64,000 nt of DNA from Chrysopilus asiliformis (GCA_964034945.1 OZ035961.1:86570124-86634123), one strand, 5' to 3'; positions 12,129 to 25,020 are shown, counted from the first letter of the stretch. The notes: a model not told the origin generated them from the letters alone. Translations and numbers: made by a program.

Positions 12129-14396
12129 CGGCGCACGTTGGGGCCAAAGTGCTATTCGGTGGCCAAAAATACAAATTTTGAGTTCTGCCTTTGAAGGATT
12201 TCGGTTATGTCATTGCGTTGAGAATTCTTAGGAACCTAGAAATCCAAAAGGACACTCTCCTGAGACAAGTAATATCCGAACGCCATGGGGTCAAAGTTGG
12301 TAAAAATTCTGGTTTTTTCAATTTTCGAATTTTCAACAAATTTTTTGAACTTTATTAAGTCACTTAGTACAGAAAAATCGATTTTATCATCAACCTGAGG
12401 ACATATTTAGGCAATTATAATAAAAATTAAAAATTTGTATTACTACATTTTTTTTCTTAAAATTGTTATCCCGGAATTCTGGGCATTCTAAAAATACTAT
12501 TTTTTTCGCGAAATTTTGTATATACATGGCTCTGCAAAAAATGTACCGGCTTGTACCGGTCAGGCGTCAGTTGGACATGATGGCCAAGGTCAATATCTTT
12601 CAAAATATCCATATTTCATCTGCTACTACCTGCAACTCTGGTCACCGTAAGCAAAAGTCTGATTTCTTACATATTATTTTAAAAAAATGTTTTATAAAGA
12701 ACAAAGATTTTTCGTCTTATATGCTAGGAAATTGTTTTAATTATTTTTAATATACATTAAAGCGGAATATTTTACATACCAGCATACAGTGAAACCATTA
12801 AATATCACCCTTCTTGACAGTAAAACCGTACTGGTAATCTTATCCTATAATATAATACGAGAAATGACGGCACAACGATCTCGAAAACCCGCCAAACGAT
12901 TTTCACGAAACTGGGGGGTAAGGGATTTTCGGGGACAAGGAATTAATCTAGATAGGTCTCACCTCTGAGAAAATTCCCCTCGATACCCCTCGCCTGGTAT
13001 CTTCGCATTGGGTGGTCCAATCTTAATGCAACTTTACAGTATTACTAAGCGGACTAAGGGCTCTCGATTTTTCCACTACAAACCTGACTTTTCCCTCCCC
13101 TCGATACCACTCGCTTGGTGTCTTCGAATTACGTGAAGGTATCTTAATGAAAATTCGCAATATTGCTAGGGATATGTATTTTGCGATATGTATTCTAAAA
13201 ATATCACTTTTTAGATATCTATCGGCAGCGATAAATAGTAATTACAAAACAATCAAGTTCCCTGAACCTCGTTATACGAATCATGTTGCAATTATAATCG
13301 GATTCAACTACTCAGAGACAGAGGCAGAAGGAGGATTTTGAGATCGCCGAGCATGGCTCCGTCTTCCTGGTACTATGAATAAATAGAGCAATAAAAATAA
13401 ATATCTTAGATATACATATGTATATATGTTACAACAGAATATTAAGAAATTTATATTAATTCGACGATTGAAAGTTATATTATCTGTGCTTTCAAGCAAG
13501 CAGGCAATAAATCCAGATAAATTCAAATCATATGCCAAGTCCACAGCTGATTTGTATAATAGACATTACAATTGGAGAAATATGTCTGCAACAATGCATA
13601 AAGTGCTTTTCCATGGCAAGCTGATAATTGAAACAAGCATTTTACCACTTGGGGAGCTTTCAGAAGAAGCTCAGGAATCGAAAAATAAAGACTACAGACA
13701 TTTTAGACTAACCAACACTAGAAAAAACGATAGAATCAACCAAAATGAAGATTTGATGAATATATTACTACTATCGTCAGATCCATTTTTGGCTTCTATG
13801 CGTTCTAAATGGACAAATGCAAAAGATGAATTGGATGACGAGGAAGATCAAGAAACCCTACAATTGTTAAAATTCGACGAAGATCAAGACATTATTAGAA
13901 TATAATTTTTCCTCAACTTAATCGAATTTTAGCCATGTGTATTTGTATCAAATTGTATTAAAAGAATTGTATTAAACAAAGTTACGTCTTTAAAAATGCC
14001 ATATTTTTTTATAACATTTAAAAAACATCTTTAAAACAAAACCAAAAAAAATATTACAACAACAAATACTATAGTTTTGATTATTTCATCATATAGGGTA
14101 TTAAAGTTGCTCCTATTCGATTTTCATGTACTGACGATATATGTAAAATGGCATTCTAAATATTTTCGTCATTAATGATTTTTTCTGTACGACCAACCGT
14201 TCTCGAGATTTTGGTAATTTTTGATTTCAAATGCAGATAGGTTGGGGAAGGGAGAGGAGGGGGTGATAAGATTGTTAGGAAATAAAGCTTGGACATTTAT
14301 CTAGCCAACCAAAAAAACCCCATTCAAAAATATTGATCCATTCAAAAGTTATGTATTTTTGGCCGCCGAATGGCACTTTGGCCCCATAGTGCGGCG
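12129..14396. mobile_element. 2.27-kb DNA transposon of unassigned superfamily
   Basis: Imperfect ~45-bp terminal inverted repeats bound this region: left cggcgcacgttggggccaaa, continuing gtgctattcggtggcc; right, in complement, cgccgcactatggggccaaa, continuing gtgccattcggcggcc. Inside lies a 159-codon ORF (13426-13905) that looks like a transposon protein C-terminus. A diverged direct duplication (about 120-bp period, cccctcgatacc units near 12990 and 13100) also lies inside. The flanks (ttaa on the left, tatc on the right) do not give a clear duplication, so the insertion is probably old. Confidence 0.62.
13426..13905 (+). pseudogene. Transposon-type protein, C-terminal fragment
   Basis: An uninterrupted 159-codon ORF whose product contains NMSATMHKVLFHGKLIIETS, then LPLGELSEEAQESKNKDYRH and NEDLMNILLLSSDPFLAS. 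I associate the S-E-E-A-Q-E-x-x-N-K-x-Y/F and N-E-D-x-x-x-x-L-L-x-S-S-D-P pattern with an abundant, poorly named insect protein family that behaves like transposon-encoded sequence, but I cannot name it. The position between the TIRs at 12129 and 14396 supports a mobile-element origin. No catalytic domain is visible upstream, so this is probably the last exon or a remnant. The Met chosen is only the first in the ORF. Confidence 0.5.
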
Positions 14397-14421
14397 TATC
14401 AAAATTTCATTTGAATTCAAA

Positions 14422-14943
14422 TTTTCCAATAAGATTTTTTTAAAACTTGTTCCAATCGGATTTTGATGTATGGGAGTTTTATGTAGAATCATATTCTAAA
14501 TAACTTTTGTTCTTGCACTTTTTTGATAAGATGCACAGTTTTTGAGATATTCGCGATAAACATTTTCGTTCCTATGGGGGGTACCCCCCCTAATGGTCCA
14601 TTTTTGCCCATTAACGAACTTAGCCTCGCATTTTACGAAAAACGGATCTGCGCAAAATTTCAAGTCTCTAGCTCAATCCATGCGCCCGCAATCCGCGCCA
14701 CAGACAGACAGACGGACAGACAGACAGACGGACAGACAGACAGACGGACAGACAGACAGACGGACAGACGGACAGACGGACAGACGGACAGACAGACAGA
14801 CGGACAGACGGACGGACATGCAAAATTCAATTTTTTTTTTATCATTCTAAACACACTGGTGTAATTCATTTTTTTGTGTGATGACGGGATCTTGGCGTTA
14901 CAAACGGTAACTTTGCCTTGGTTTCACCATACGGGTATAAAAA
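14422..14943 (+). repeat. Type-A dispersed repeat with CAGA/CGGA microsatellite, copy 1
   Basis: It runs from ttccaataagattttttt through tccaatcggattttgatgta, ttttgataagatgcacagtt, caagtctctagctcaatcc, then a long (CAGA)/(CGGA) tract (14701-14817), acactggtgtaattcattt and ttcaccatacgggtataaaa. Two other copies share this order: 44563-44970 (same orientation) and 61508-61975 (opposite). No ORF is conserved among them beyond frames through the microsatellite. Confidence 0.8.
14701..14817. repeat. CAGA/CGGA microsatellite
   Basis: A tract of cagacagaca and gacggacaga units about 117 bp long inside the type-A dispersed repeat. The shorter tracts in the other two copies (44801-44836, 61643-61703) sit at the same internal position, so the microsatellite is part of the repeat family. 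Confidence 0.92.
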
Positions 14944-16421
14944 CCTCATAACAAAACAAACCATTAAGTGAAATAATGCTGTGAGATATTTTGACCCCCT
15001 TCATGATATTTTTTTTCGAGGATATGGAAAACAGGATATTCGCGTTACCTTTCAGGATCCTAACTAGATTTCCCGAAGACGGCGTAATCGCAATATTGCT
15101 CCCAAAACTATAGGTAACCAAAATTCATAAAAATCTTTAAAGCCGTTTTAGGGGAAAAATGTACAAGCATACAATTATTTAATTGACTACAATCCAATTA
15201 TCAAAAAAAAAATTAATAAATTTTCTCGGTTCAGCGTCATGCCGACCTTCGCAAACACTGGAAAGTTGGTCCTCTAAAAAATGATCTTTAAATTTTCGGG
15301 CTTTTCAAAAAAGGTACTTAAATTTTCGATTATTAGAATTGTTTAACAAAAGTTTTAATCACAACAATTGTTCGCGGGCCTCAAGATTTGCGGGTGTGCC
15401 TCGTTTTTCGCGAATATTAAAAAAAAAAACTTTCTCTGAATTTCAAAAAGTTTCAGGAAAAATACAATAAACTTCTGTATTACAAATCAAAGTTCAGGAG
15501 CAGATATTTTCTCGCTGGAGTAATCAAAGTACTGTTCCTATGCTTCAAATCAGCAAATACTAAATGGTAGTGTAAGTAAAATAATGGAGTAAAATTAGTT
15601 TCACAGCAGTGGCCACATTAAAAGTTGGGAATCCGAAGTTTTTTTTAATTATCTGCTAATTAGAATCAATTAGTCTAGAAGATTTGTGAGAAATTAAATA
15701 ACGTCTATTGCATGCACGTTTTGCAAGGCAGGCATACAATAGATTTAACAAAATCAATAGCGGACATACTATGACGAGCTTTCTTTTTTAAAAGGAAAAT
15801 CTCAGTGGACGGATAACTAGCCGCTAGTCTAATAGTAGGGGCGGGTGTTAAAAAATGAGGCTTGTTTTAGTTTTACGATAATTCAAAAACTATTAATTTC
15901 AGAAATAGCAGGGCCACGGGTTCCTTATTTTTCAGTAGGTTTGTTTTTGATTGACCTGCAAGCATGGCAAAATTTTCCCTGCGTGTAAAATACACGCAAT
16001 TAAATAGGTACGAATTTTATATTTTCAAACAGTTCTGATAACAATAATTTATAAATAATTAAAACAACATTCAAAAGGAGAAGTGAATGAAATTGGAATG
16101 ATGTTTATAAACTCTAACTAATTTACGCAATTTAAAATTAGCAGCAGTTTTAGAAGACGCAATTTTAAATATTAATATCTGCAGACCTGTTTACACTGTT
16201 AGACATGTCGTTCCTTCCTCTGTTCCTCTGTTAAAAATCAATACATGACACTATTTAGTTAGAGATATTTTAATGCATTCGATTCCTTCTCTCAAAACAA
16301 TTTTCGTTTAAACATACAGTTTCATTACAGTTTTCTTTAAAAACTAATGATATAGCATCAAACGAAATAATTCAAGAACTTAGATGATATGATTTTATGT
16401 ATTTTTTCTTTCCTCTACTAC

Positions 16422-16600
16422 AGAAGGAAAGTATTGTATTCATAAAGGCGACCGACGCTAGTACGGGAGCAGAAAGAAAATTTTTGATCAGTTTCAAGTG
16501 AAATTTTGAGAATGTCCGTGCATCTGTCTGTCGATCTCTCGGTCTGTCTACTTGTCTTAAATAACTGGAGAACGCGTTAAGTTAGCCACTTGTTTTACAA
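16422..16600 (+). repeat. Dispersed repeat shared with 42425-42600
   Basis: This segment has tttttgatcagtttcaagtg, gagaatgtccgtgcatctgt, then ctgtcgatctctcggtctgt and gtcttaaataactggag. A copy at 42425-42600 shows the same order (ctgatcagtagaaaatcc, gagcatgtcagtgcaattgt, ctgtcggtctgcctg, tatcttaaataacgctcgag). No coding capacity is seen. Confidence 0.5.
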
Positions 16601-18159
16601 AATCGTAGTTTCTATTAACTTTAGGAAAAGTAACTTTTTTTTTTTTAAAAATCACGGTTTTTCGAAAAATTTTCAAGACTTATGCATTTTTGGAAAAAAA
16701 TTAACCAAATTTACAGACTTAACATTTTCTACATATTTTGCTTTAACGGTTTTTTATATCTCTAACGGTTTTTACATATTTTTTTTCGATACTAAATCGA
16801 AAACAAAAATTTTTTTTGTGCAATTTGTTCCAATATTTTAATTAATTTTAATTTTTTACTGATTATCTAATTGTGTGGTTGCTGAAAGAAGACTATAGGA
16901 AAGCTAATCGATTTACACAAATTATTTAAAGAGTCTTAGCATAAAACACTCCGCGTTAAAATTCGCAATCCGTGATGTTATCTGATTTCATGAATACCCT
17001 TAGTATACAATGATAACACCCAATATCTTTTGTGAAAACCCTTATAATGTTTTTTTTTTGATACACCGCAAATATATTTTCAAAACAAAAAAAAAACAAC
17101 ATCGGCAAAACTGATAGTTATAAGAAATTTGAAATATAGACTTAAATATTGAAATGTAATGCCATCGAAACGTAAATAGAATTAAATCCATAACTATTAC
17201 TTATTAGAATTATAATTTCAATTTTATGGATCACTAAAATTAATTAAAAAACAGAAATCAAGGGGAATGTGTTATAATAATGTTTTTGTAATGTTTTTAT
17301 AATTCCAAGTCAAACCAGAAATTAACGGCGAGACATGCTAATGGAAAATTTGAGACTTTTCCATAAAAAATGGATTTATATAAAATGATGTTAATATTCT
17401 GAACGTTTTCGCTTTGTATCCTGAACGCTAAAAACTTGTTTTAATGTTCACGCTTTCACTATACTATAGACTCATTATCTGAAAACTAAGGTGTTGATTT
17501 TATATGGAAAAGAGTCATCAATTTTTAGACTGGATTTATACGAATACTGATATTTTGTATTTAAAGTACCCAAGATTTTTTTTCCGTGCGGCAAAAAATA
17601 TTTTTGCTTTATTTAATAGAAAAAGGGAATTAATGAATAAAACCAACTTCATGCTTTTTCTTTAAAGATTACTGCAAAAAAAAAAATATTATGAATTTAA
17701 ATTATAAAATTTCATTTTACTGATGACATCTTAAATGTTTGCAGATGCAATTATTGCATGAATTTATTTTTATATTATTGGCAAACTACAGACAAAGCTT
17801 CGGACTAATGTTAAGATAAATAAGCTATTAGAAATGGGCAATTTAAAATAGTGCATTAATATTTTCCAGACATAATTAAAAATCACACTTGTTCCACATT
17901 ACAGGAAATAATTAAATTCTCAAGCAGTACAACCAAACAATTTTTATGTGAAAAATAACTGCTCATAAATTTGACATTTTTCTAACGAATGTTCGTTTAC
18001 ACCCACTAAAATGAGCAACTTAAACATAACTTCAATTATGAAAGACCCAGAATTTTAATGGTTAAAGTAGGCTAAGGACAACTTTATTGTTTAAGCATAG
18101 TACATGCAAGACGCCCTTAGAATATGTTTACTTTTATTTTTCTTTAATTATCTAAAAAT

Positions 18160-18345
18160 TTACCATGACAATTGATTTATTGAAAGAACAATTTGGAGAA
18201 AAAATTATTTCCGGAAATGGGCCAAGGAAGTGGCGTTTTTTTGTACTATTCCAAAGAATATTTAATGCCATTTAATGGTTAAATATAATTTGGGACATAT
18301 GGGACATATTTTTAAACATTAAATGGCATTAAATATTCTTTTAAA
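18160..18345. repeat. Mariner-like transposase snippet beside a hairpin
   Basis: The stretch 18165-18232 repeats, with few changes, part of the transposase remnant at 21055-21120 (attgatttattgaaagaaca, continuing atttgg.gaaaaaattattt); both translate as IDLLKEQFGEKIISGN. Immediately after it lies an inverted repeat: agaatatttaatgccattta near 18254 pairs with taaatggcattaaatattct ending near 18339, with about 40 bp between. The snippet and hairpin look like the two broken ends of a deletion derivative. Confidence 0.55.
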
Positions 18346-19342
18346 TAGTATAAAACAAATATAAAAAAATCTCTAAAAATTTATGTTTTATAAATTTTAT
18401 AGAATTACGCATTCAACTTTAAAAAGTCTAATCGATGTTTAAAATCAATTGATGGAATTATATAGAAGTGAATGTTTGTTTTGAATAAAATTGATTAGTC
18501 TGATACATTCGAGTTTGCTATTGGAATTATTCAAGTTCAAGGACGTCAAAAATTTACACAGACTGTATGGATTTTAAATGTTTTCATGTAAGTAGGAACA
18601 AAATTGTTAAATCAGGCCCTTAGATTTAAAATAGGTTTTAAAATTTCAAAACGAAATTAGCGAATTTATTTTTCTTTTAATAGGATAGGCACAACCGACT
18701 TCATGCTTTCCCTTACCACCATTTCTCCGTTTTCTAGAAAATGTTTCGTAAAGCGGTAACCCGTATGGAAAAGCTGTGCGAAATTGTTATCCGAACACTT
18801 TTCTTACTACTTTTTCTACAGAAAGCACCCTTTTCCAATACACAGTAAGAAAATGTCCCAGTTGTGTGAGGGAGAGGGAAGGAGAATCCCAATTGAATTT
18901 TGATGTATGTAAGTGTTATGTAAAATTTTATTCTCAACATTTTTTCTCACATTAACTTTTTCCAATGAATAGTCCTTAAAAAGTAGGCACCGTCAATAAA
19001 CAAGTAAATAGTGGGTCTTCAGAGATGAAATTTCAAAAAAATTTCAAAAATAAACACATTTACACATCTTACTAAACAAGTAATATGGCTCAGTCGATAT
19101 GATTTTTTTTATGAAAAAGACGGGCTTTTTGCAGGCCTTTCAAACAAACAAAAAGTTTACTCTAAAGTAGCTTGAAAGTGAAAACGTTTTTGTTTATTTT
19201 TCTGGAGAACTTTGAAGAGGACACTCCATAGAATCGATTCGTGTATGTTGGAACACTAAGTTACGATACACCCTGTATGTATTTGTGAGTTCTCAAGGGC
19301 ATTTAAAGGGACAGGCCATACAATTACTAACCATTCATTGTA

Positions 19343-19799
19343 TCTGGGGTGCGTTCCTTTATTCCCGAGTAAAGTAAAGGTTGGGTTTGTCAAAGTTAGA
19401 ACAGCTGATTGCCAAAGTTGAAATTTTACCGACATTAACTCTGATTAAAAGAACGCGATTTGTTTAACTTTGACAGCTGGATGTCGTATTTTTCATTTAC
19501 AAGGACCACAATAAAATACTCCATTATTCTGCACAAAACTCATTCGAAACTACGAGGCGAATTGGCAGTTGATTGACAGTTGTAACCATCTCGGTTAACT
19601 TTATCGCGTTCTTAAATTACAATTAAAGTGAACTTTCTCCAACTCAGCTCTCGAGCAGAGTTGAGAAAAGTAACTTTGACAGCTTAACTTTGGCATTTAG
19701 GAACGGCAGTAAAGTTTACTGAGCGTTAACCGTAGGCATTTAAGAACGCATTTCTCTTTACCGCGGTTAACCACGGTTAATAAAGGAACGCACCCCTGA
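19343..19799. mobile_element. 457-bp TIR element, copy 1
   Basis: The terminal inverted repeats are tctggggtgcgttcctttat on the left and ataaaggaacgcacccctga on the right, flanked by TA at 19341-19342 and 19800-19801. The interior has internal inversions such as accgcggttaaccacggtta and repeats of aaagttaac; no ORF is meaningful. A second, interrupted copy in opposite orientation spans 26096-28245. TA duplication fits Tc1/mariner-type mobilisation, but no transposase links it to a family. Confidence 0.68.
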
Positions 19800-19846
19800 T
19801 AAAATATCGGGTGTTTTTTTAGACTGTCAGAACTTTCGATACACCT

Positions 19847-20013
19847 CGCCTCGATTTGACATAAATTGGAATTTTTCTCATCGCTTGCCATGAAAATGGC
19901 ATTTGTAGTGTCTTGAAGTAAATGGCACTAAAAAAAATATGACAAATGTTGTCTCCACGGGACATTTCATTGGCAAGTCATGAAAAGAATTTCAATTTAT
20001 GTCTAATCGAGAC
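19847..20013. mobile_element. Small TIR element, copy 1 of the gacataaattg family
   Basis: The left end (cctcgatttgacataaattg) and right end (caatttatgtctaatcgaga) are inverted complements, separated by about 130 bp. The copy at 24594-24767 has matching ends (tctcgattagacataaattg and caatttatgtctaattaaaa). No target duplication could be fixed. It sits directly beside the 457-bp TIR element. Confidence 0.6.
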
Positions 20014-20109
20014 AAGGTTATAGAGTAGCTGTCAAATCAGCTGTCAGTTTGGCCTGACAATTTTTATTCAATATAGTAATTTTTATTCAATATAGTATAC
20101 CATACCATC

Positions 20110-21160
20110 ATGACAAAACTTACGATTCAACAACATTTACAAATCGCACAGACTTTTTACAAAAATTAGTGTTTTGTTCGCGAAACTTATAAAGAACTTC
20201 ATGAATTACACGGTATACATGGACGTCTAAATGAACGTGCTATTTATCGTGTTATTGATAAATTTAAAGCCACATTTACGTTACATGATGAGAGTCTAAC
20301 ACAGGGACTACATTGACTTTTATTTCTGGTGTACCAGCAAAACTGTTTGCTAAAAAGCCAGTGTGGACCAATCTGGTTTACCAGTTTTTCTGGTAAGACA
20401 GTGCTGGTATACCAGTTTCGTAGACAGCGCTGGTATACCAGATTTTGACACGCAGCCAAATTAAAATGGCGGAAACTAAATTTTCGAGAAAAGATATATG
20501 GGAGCTTATCATTATTTTACGAGAAAAGGAATTTTGAATGGAATGCACATTTTAACGTCGTTTAAAAGCCAATATTTTGGCAATCTTAATTTGTTGTTTC
20601 CTATTCACTAGCATTTCGCCTACTGAACTGTTTTACCAGAATTTGCCCACCAAACAAATTTGACAGATTGCGCCTAAAAGGCTTGGGCATTGTCGGAAAA
20701 TTTTACGTAAAGATCATGGGGCCTTATAAGATCCAGATGGTGCAGAAATTGAAGCAAATTGGGCCGAAAATCTAGATTTTTCCGAGAAATTTTATTCATC
20801 GATGAAGCTTACTTTTGGCTTAATGGGTGGGTATGTCAATAAACGAAATTTGCGTATTTGGCAGAAACCATTACATCCCGAAACAGCATGGTACGAAGTG
20901 CATTGCGGAGGTATCATTGGACCTTTGTTGAAGAATGATCCCGATCAATAGTGAACGCTACAGAGCAATGCTAAGAGATTTTTGTTTCCCAATTCGGATC
21001 TTCTTGATCTGAACGAGAGATGGTTTTAATAGGACGGTGCCACTTGCCATACAGCGATCATGAGAATTGATTTATTGAAAGAACAATTTGGCGAAAAAAT
21101 TATTTCCGGAAATGTACCCGTGAACTGGTCTTATTTCGTACTGCCTCCAAGCAGGACAAA
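20110..21160 (+). pseudogene. Tc1/mariner-like transposase pseudogene
   Basis: A decayed transposase reading left to right. Its N-terminus MTKLTIQQHLQIAQTFYKN is followed by a stop, then ETYKELHELHGIHGRLNERA. After ~340 bp of foreign sequence come FIDEAYFWLNGYVNKRNLRI, then WQKPLHPETAWYEVHCGGII, WF*QDGATCHTA, and a stretch ending SGNVPVNWSYFVLPP. The D-E-A-x-F and Q-D-G-A-x-x-H-T motifs are catalytic-core hallmarks of this superfamily. Several stops and frameshifts show it is dead. The interior (about 20297-20640) contains two near-tandem gctggtataccag units and a short ORF start MAETKFSRKDIWELIIILRE, which resembles a MADF domain beginning. Confidence 0.72.
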
Positions 21161-24100
21161 GAAAAATAATCATTTTTTTATGTGATTTCGAACCAAAAAG
21201 CATATCCAAAAGATAAGTTTATTCAAAACAAAGTTTTCTTAGAAAATTTCATTCAAAACGTAAATATATCTCATCAATCAATAACAAAATAGAATTTTTA
21301 AGTTAATTTTAATTCTTTTCTTCTCCAAGAAAAATTCTGAAAAAATAAAAAGAAATATTCAAACATTGATCATATTCTTTATTGTTTAGAGAAATGCCCA
21401 CATATGACTGTAATGAAGCCCACATGGAGGAACATTTAAAAAAATCTAAAAGCAGTATTTTAAAATAAATCATTTCTTGGGTAGTTCATGAAACCCATTT
21501 TCACTTTCATCAATAAGTCATCGCTTATTTTAGCATGGGAAAAAAACTTTAATCGAGTACACTCAACTTTTAAGGTTCAATATACGCGGTGAAAAATGAT
21601 TTTCAAAATTTAGTCATACATTTCGAGAATATTCCCTGAGTTTTGTTCGATTGAGGTTTTGACTTTTAAGTAGTTTTTGAGTACGCAGTTGTAGAAAAAC
21701 AAATTTGATTCCACTTTCTCTGTAAAGAATTTAAAAAATCAAATATTTTGTGAAAACGGAAGCGCAGCAGGTGTTGCCAACTGGGACGTAATTAATTCAA
21801 CCGGCTGCAATAAACATGCTTAACATTTTCTGTTAAATAGCACAGCATTTTAGATCTATGCAAAATTCTTTAAGAACATATCAAGAGTGGACCCATCACG
21901 CCTCAAAAATTGGATATAATTTGAATTGCTTTTGAATTACATTGTCTAAGCAAAACATAAATTACATTTTAATTTGAACAGAATTAAAATCTTTTTGAAA
22001 TCATTTTTTGCGAAAAGTAGGCCTGGCGAATGCACGATTTAAGGCACCATCAAACGTTCAACATAGCAGGTTTTATCTCAAGAAATAATCCTCTCCCATT
22101 CAAGACACTTCGGAATTATTTTTGGATATTGCGAAATTAAACATACAAAAAAAAACCATCGAACAGAAAGAGCCGAATAACCGACAGACAACCACCAATA
22201 AACAAATTATTTGATTTTATCTCAAGGAAAACATATGAAAATGTATATGAAAATAGGGAAAATATACAAATGTATAATAATTCAAACACTGGATAAAAAT
22301 CATCAACGGATTTTACATTGACGGAAATTTTTATAAATTCTTAGTTGATCCTCCGTTTGTTTGTATTAAATTAATATAACACAAAAAATACTAAAAAAAC
22401 AAAACTGAATTTTCGCCTTGGTCAAAGCGAAAATTGTGAAGAAAAGCTTTTCTCTCCCCAAATGATTCGCTCGTCAATGAAATTTGATCTCGACGAAATT
22501 GGCGATTTTCAAATATTTAATAGAACCCAACGGAAAGTCCATCGATTACAGTTTTGCAATGGGAAAAAGGGATAAATAAAAAAAATATTTAAAAAATCAA
22601 TAAATTATAAATAGTACTGGTTATTACTTAACCTCTTTTAATAAGTTTTATACGCCCACGAAATAATCCCAAAATAAGAAATCCAAATGAAAATCAGTGA
22701 AATTCGGTCGGCTCCTATTTATTAACTGCTGCTGATGAATTTTATAATCCAATTTTTTTTTACTTTGTGATTACAAAACGTAATTCGTATTAAAATAAAA
22801 TACTCCTCACTTATTGCTTCACAAAATAATAATTCTTTACGTAGTTTAAATATTTTAACTTTCTTTTCACTTTGCTTTTATTTCTTTAACTCCATAGATT
22901 ATTTCATGCACAGAAAAAAATATATATTAACTGACGATTGCACTAAAATTTCTTTAAACTTCTTTTCGTATTCAGAAAAACTCTCAAAAAAATACTCCAC
23001 AAAGTAAACTCGTAAAAACTCTCAATTGAAATCAAAAATTAGTTACTTATATTATTTTACTTTAAAGAGAATCGATTTAGAAAAAAACTGACAAAAAATA
23101 TATTTCGAGATATTTCGCGCGGCCTTTTCACTCAGAGAAGTCAACAGCGACTAAAAATTTCATGAAATCTTAAGCCTTCATCACAAAAAATAAAAAGTCA
23201 AACAAAAAATTAACCGAAAAATCTATATTTAAATATTTTTGCTCCGAACAGTGAATTGAATAGGCAAGGAAGAAGATCTACCATCAGCTTTTATCGCATG
23301 GATCGGTAATTTTGTGAAAAGAAATTATTATAACAAAAGCATTTCAAATGGGAAAACTTGAAAATTGGAAATTTTTTGGTCAAGTAATTTTAATTAGTTT
23401 GCATAATTAGTTGGTAAATTAATCTATTGGAGAATGGTTTTCGGAATGGAAAACGCAAACCATGAAAATAACGGTTTCCACCAAAAATTATCCATATATT
23501 GTGTTATTTGTATAAAATATTAGAATTTTCGATCCTTGAAAATCTTTAAGAAGTCCACGGTAAACATTTATTAATGGCATTAATCCAGCTTTATTCTATA
23601 GTAATAGTATATCTATAGAGATGTTAGAGAGGCCGCCTACATTTACATTAACAATAATATTATAATAAATACGGATACATTATTTAAAGGCAAATTTATA
23701 AATGATGAAGTGATTTTGCCTCCCTTCTTCGAACCCTTCTTATATGTATGAGACTTATGAAAATTGAAAATTATAGTTCATATGTGACAATCTTTAAATA
23801 AAACTAATTTAACAAATCCACTTACAAATAGATTCAATTTTTCCAATCAGGCATAAACCATTAAAAATTTAAATTCAAATTAGTTTTCAAAAGTGAAATT
23901 TTGATAAATCGTATTAGAATGGATAGAATCAATTTTTTATTTCATTCATTCTCTTCACGCTTTAGGTCAGGTTTAGCAATTAATTTTTCATGTAGCAACA
24001 TGCAACCTGTTCCACATCAAGGTGGGAAAAATCAAAATTCAAATTTCGTCTAAGAGAACCGGGAAGACAACAATATACTGCTCCTCTGTGAGTGCAGCGG

Positions 24101-24593
24101 AAAGTAAAATCTGTCTGACGGTGATGTGTTTCTCAAGATAATGGGTAATGGGTCTATGAAAATGACGACCTAAGATGAGACAGGGAAATTAAGTACGAGA
24201 AATTCTTAGATTTCCTTGATCGTTTCTAATGTTTGGTTAATTTGTTTATCACGCCGGAGCGCCACTGGTCCCCCTAGCATTCGCTAAAATTAGTTTAACG
24301 CGCACACAAATAGATAAAATTTGATTTTTTGGGAAGGCGCCAAAAACCAAATAAATCGTTGGTGAGAGTTTGGGAAAATTGAAATTTGAAAACTTCCGGA
24401 AAAGCTCAATCGGTGGTTGTGGTGGTTGAAAATGCTTTTCCGAACTTTTTAATTTCATGTTTTTCTCTTATTTTCTTGATTACGATTAAGTGATGGAAAT
24501 TGCAATAGATGGCGTTGTTCAAAACGCAAAGCTGTAATGATAGCTGAACGAAATTTTCAGAAAGTTCTTTGGAAAAAGCAAGCTTTAAATTTG

Positions 24594-24767
24594 GTCTCGA
24601 TTAGACATAAATTGCGATTTTTTTATGGTCTCTGAAATGTTTTGTGAAGACAGCATTTGTACGAATTTTTTTGATATTTTAAACAAAAATCCTTGAATAA
24701 AATGTGTCCGCAAGTATCATTTAAATGATAGGCCATGAAAAAAATCGCAATTTATGTCTAATTAAAA
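24594..24767. mobile_element. Small TIR element, copy 2 of the gacataaattg family
   Basis: The left end tctcgattagacataaattg mirrors the right end caatttatgtctaattaaaa around about 130 bp, including paired tatggtctctg and ggccatgaaaa segments. It shares termini with 19847-20013 and lies only ~90 bp downstream of an Unc-89 exon (24855-25020) in the direction of transcription. Confidence 0.6.
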
Positions 24768-24854
24768 CCTAAAATAAGGAGATAAATAAGGTGGTTAAGG
24801 ACCACTTTTTCAGAATAACAAAGAAAGTTGAAAAAAAAAACAAATATTTCTTAC

Positions 24855-25020
24855 CTCGAAATAATCTCGTGCTACATCGTTATTTGTCAGAAATTCTTGT
24901 GCATTTGGTTCATCTCGACAATAGGCAACATGTTTATCGAAATCACGTTCTAATCGCAGGAAAGTCTTTCCTATCATATTTGGTTGATTAGCGTAATATT
25001 TAACTCCTTCAATCAGAACT
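24855..25020 (-). CDS. Unc-89: Unc-89/obscurin exon: RhoGEF (DH) domain, middle
   Basis: A 166-nt exon lies between acceptor ttcttttcag and donor gtaaga. It encodes VLIEGVKYYANQPNMIGKTF, then LRLERDFDKHVAYCRDEPNA and QEFLTNNDVARDYFE. This is the long helical middle of the DH domain: F-L-x-x-x-x-x-F then the K-x-Y-x-x-Y-C-like helix. It is separated from the next coding exon by a 13.4-kb intron (11470-24854) packed with transposon fragments. Confidence 0.92.

Larger units (their letters stand above)
11470..24854. other. 13.4-kb Unc-89 intron rich in transposon remains
   Basis: This intron lies between two DH-domain exons. It contains the 2.27-kb TIR element (12129-14396), a type-A microsatellite repeat (14422-14943), a gtctgtctgtcgatctctcg repeat (about 16422-16600), the TIR elements at 19343-19799 and 19847-20013, a decayed mariner-like element (20110-21160) and another small TIR element (24594-24767). 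The stretches 15000-16400, 16700-18150 and 21200-24500 are AT-rich, and apart from short homopolymer runs I see nothing in them. Confidence 0.6.

Noticed and set aside
14523..14869. Frames with TDRQTDRQTDGQ or CPSVCLSVCLSV runs
   Set aside because: They are translations of the CAGA/CGGA microsatellite inside a dispersed repeat and differ in frame between copies.
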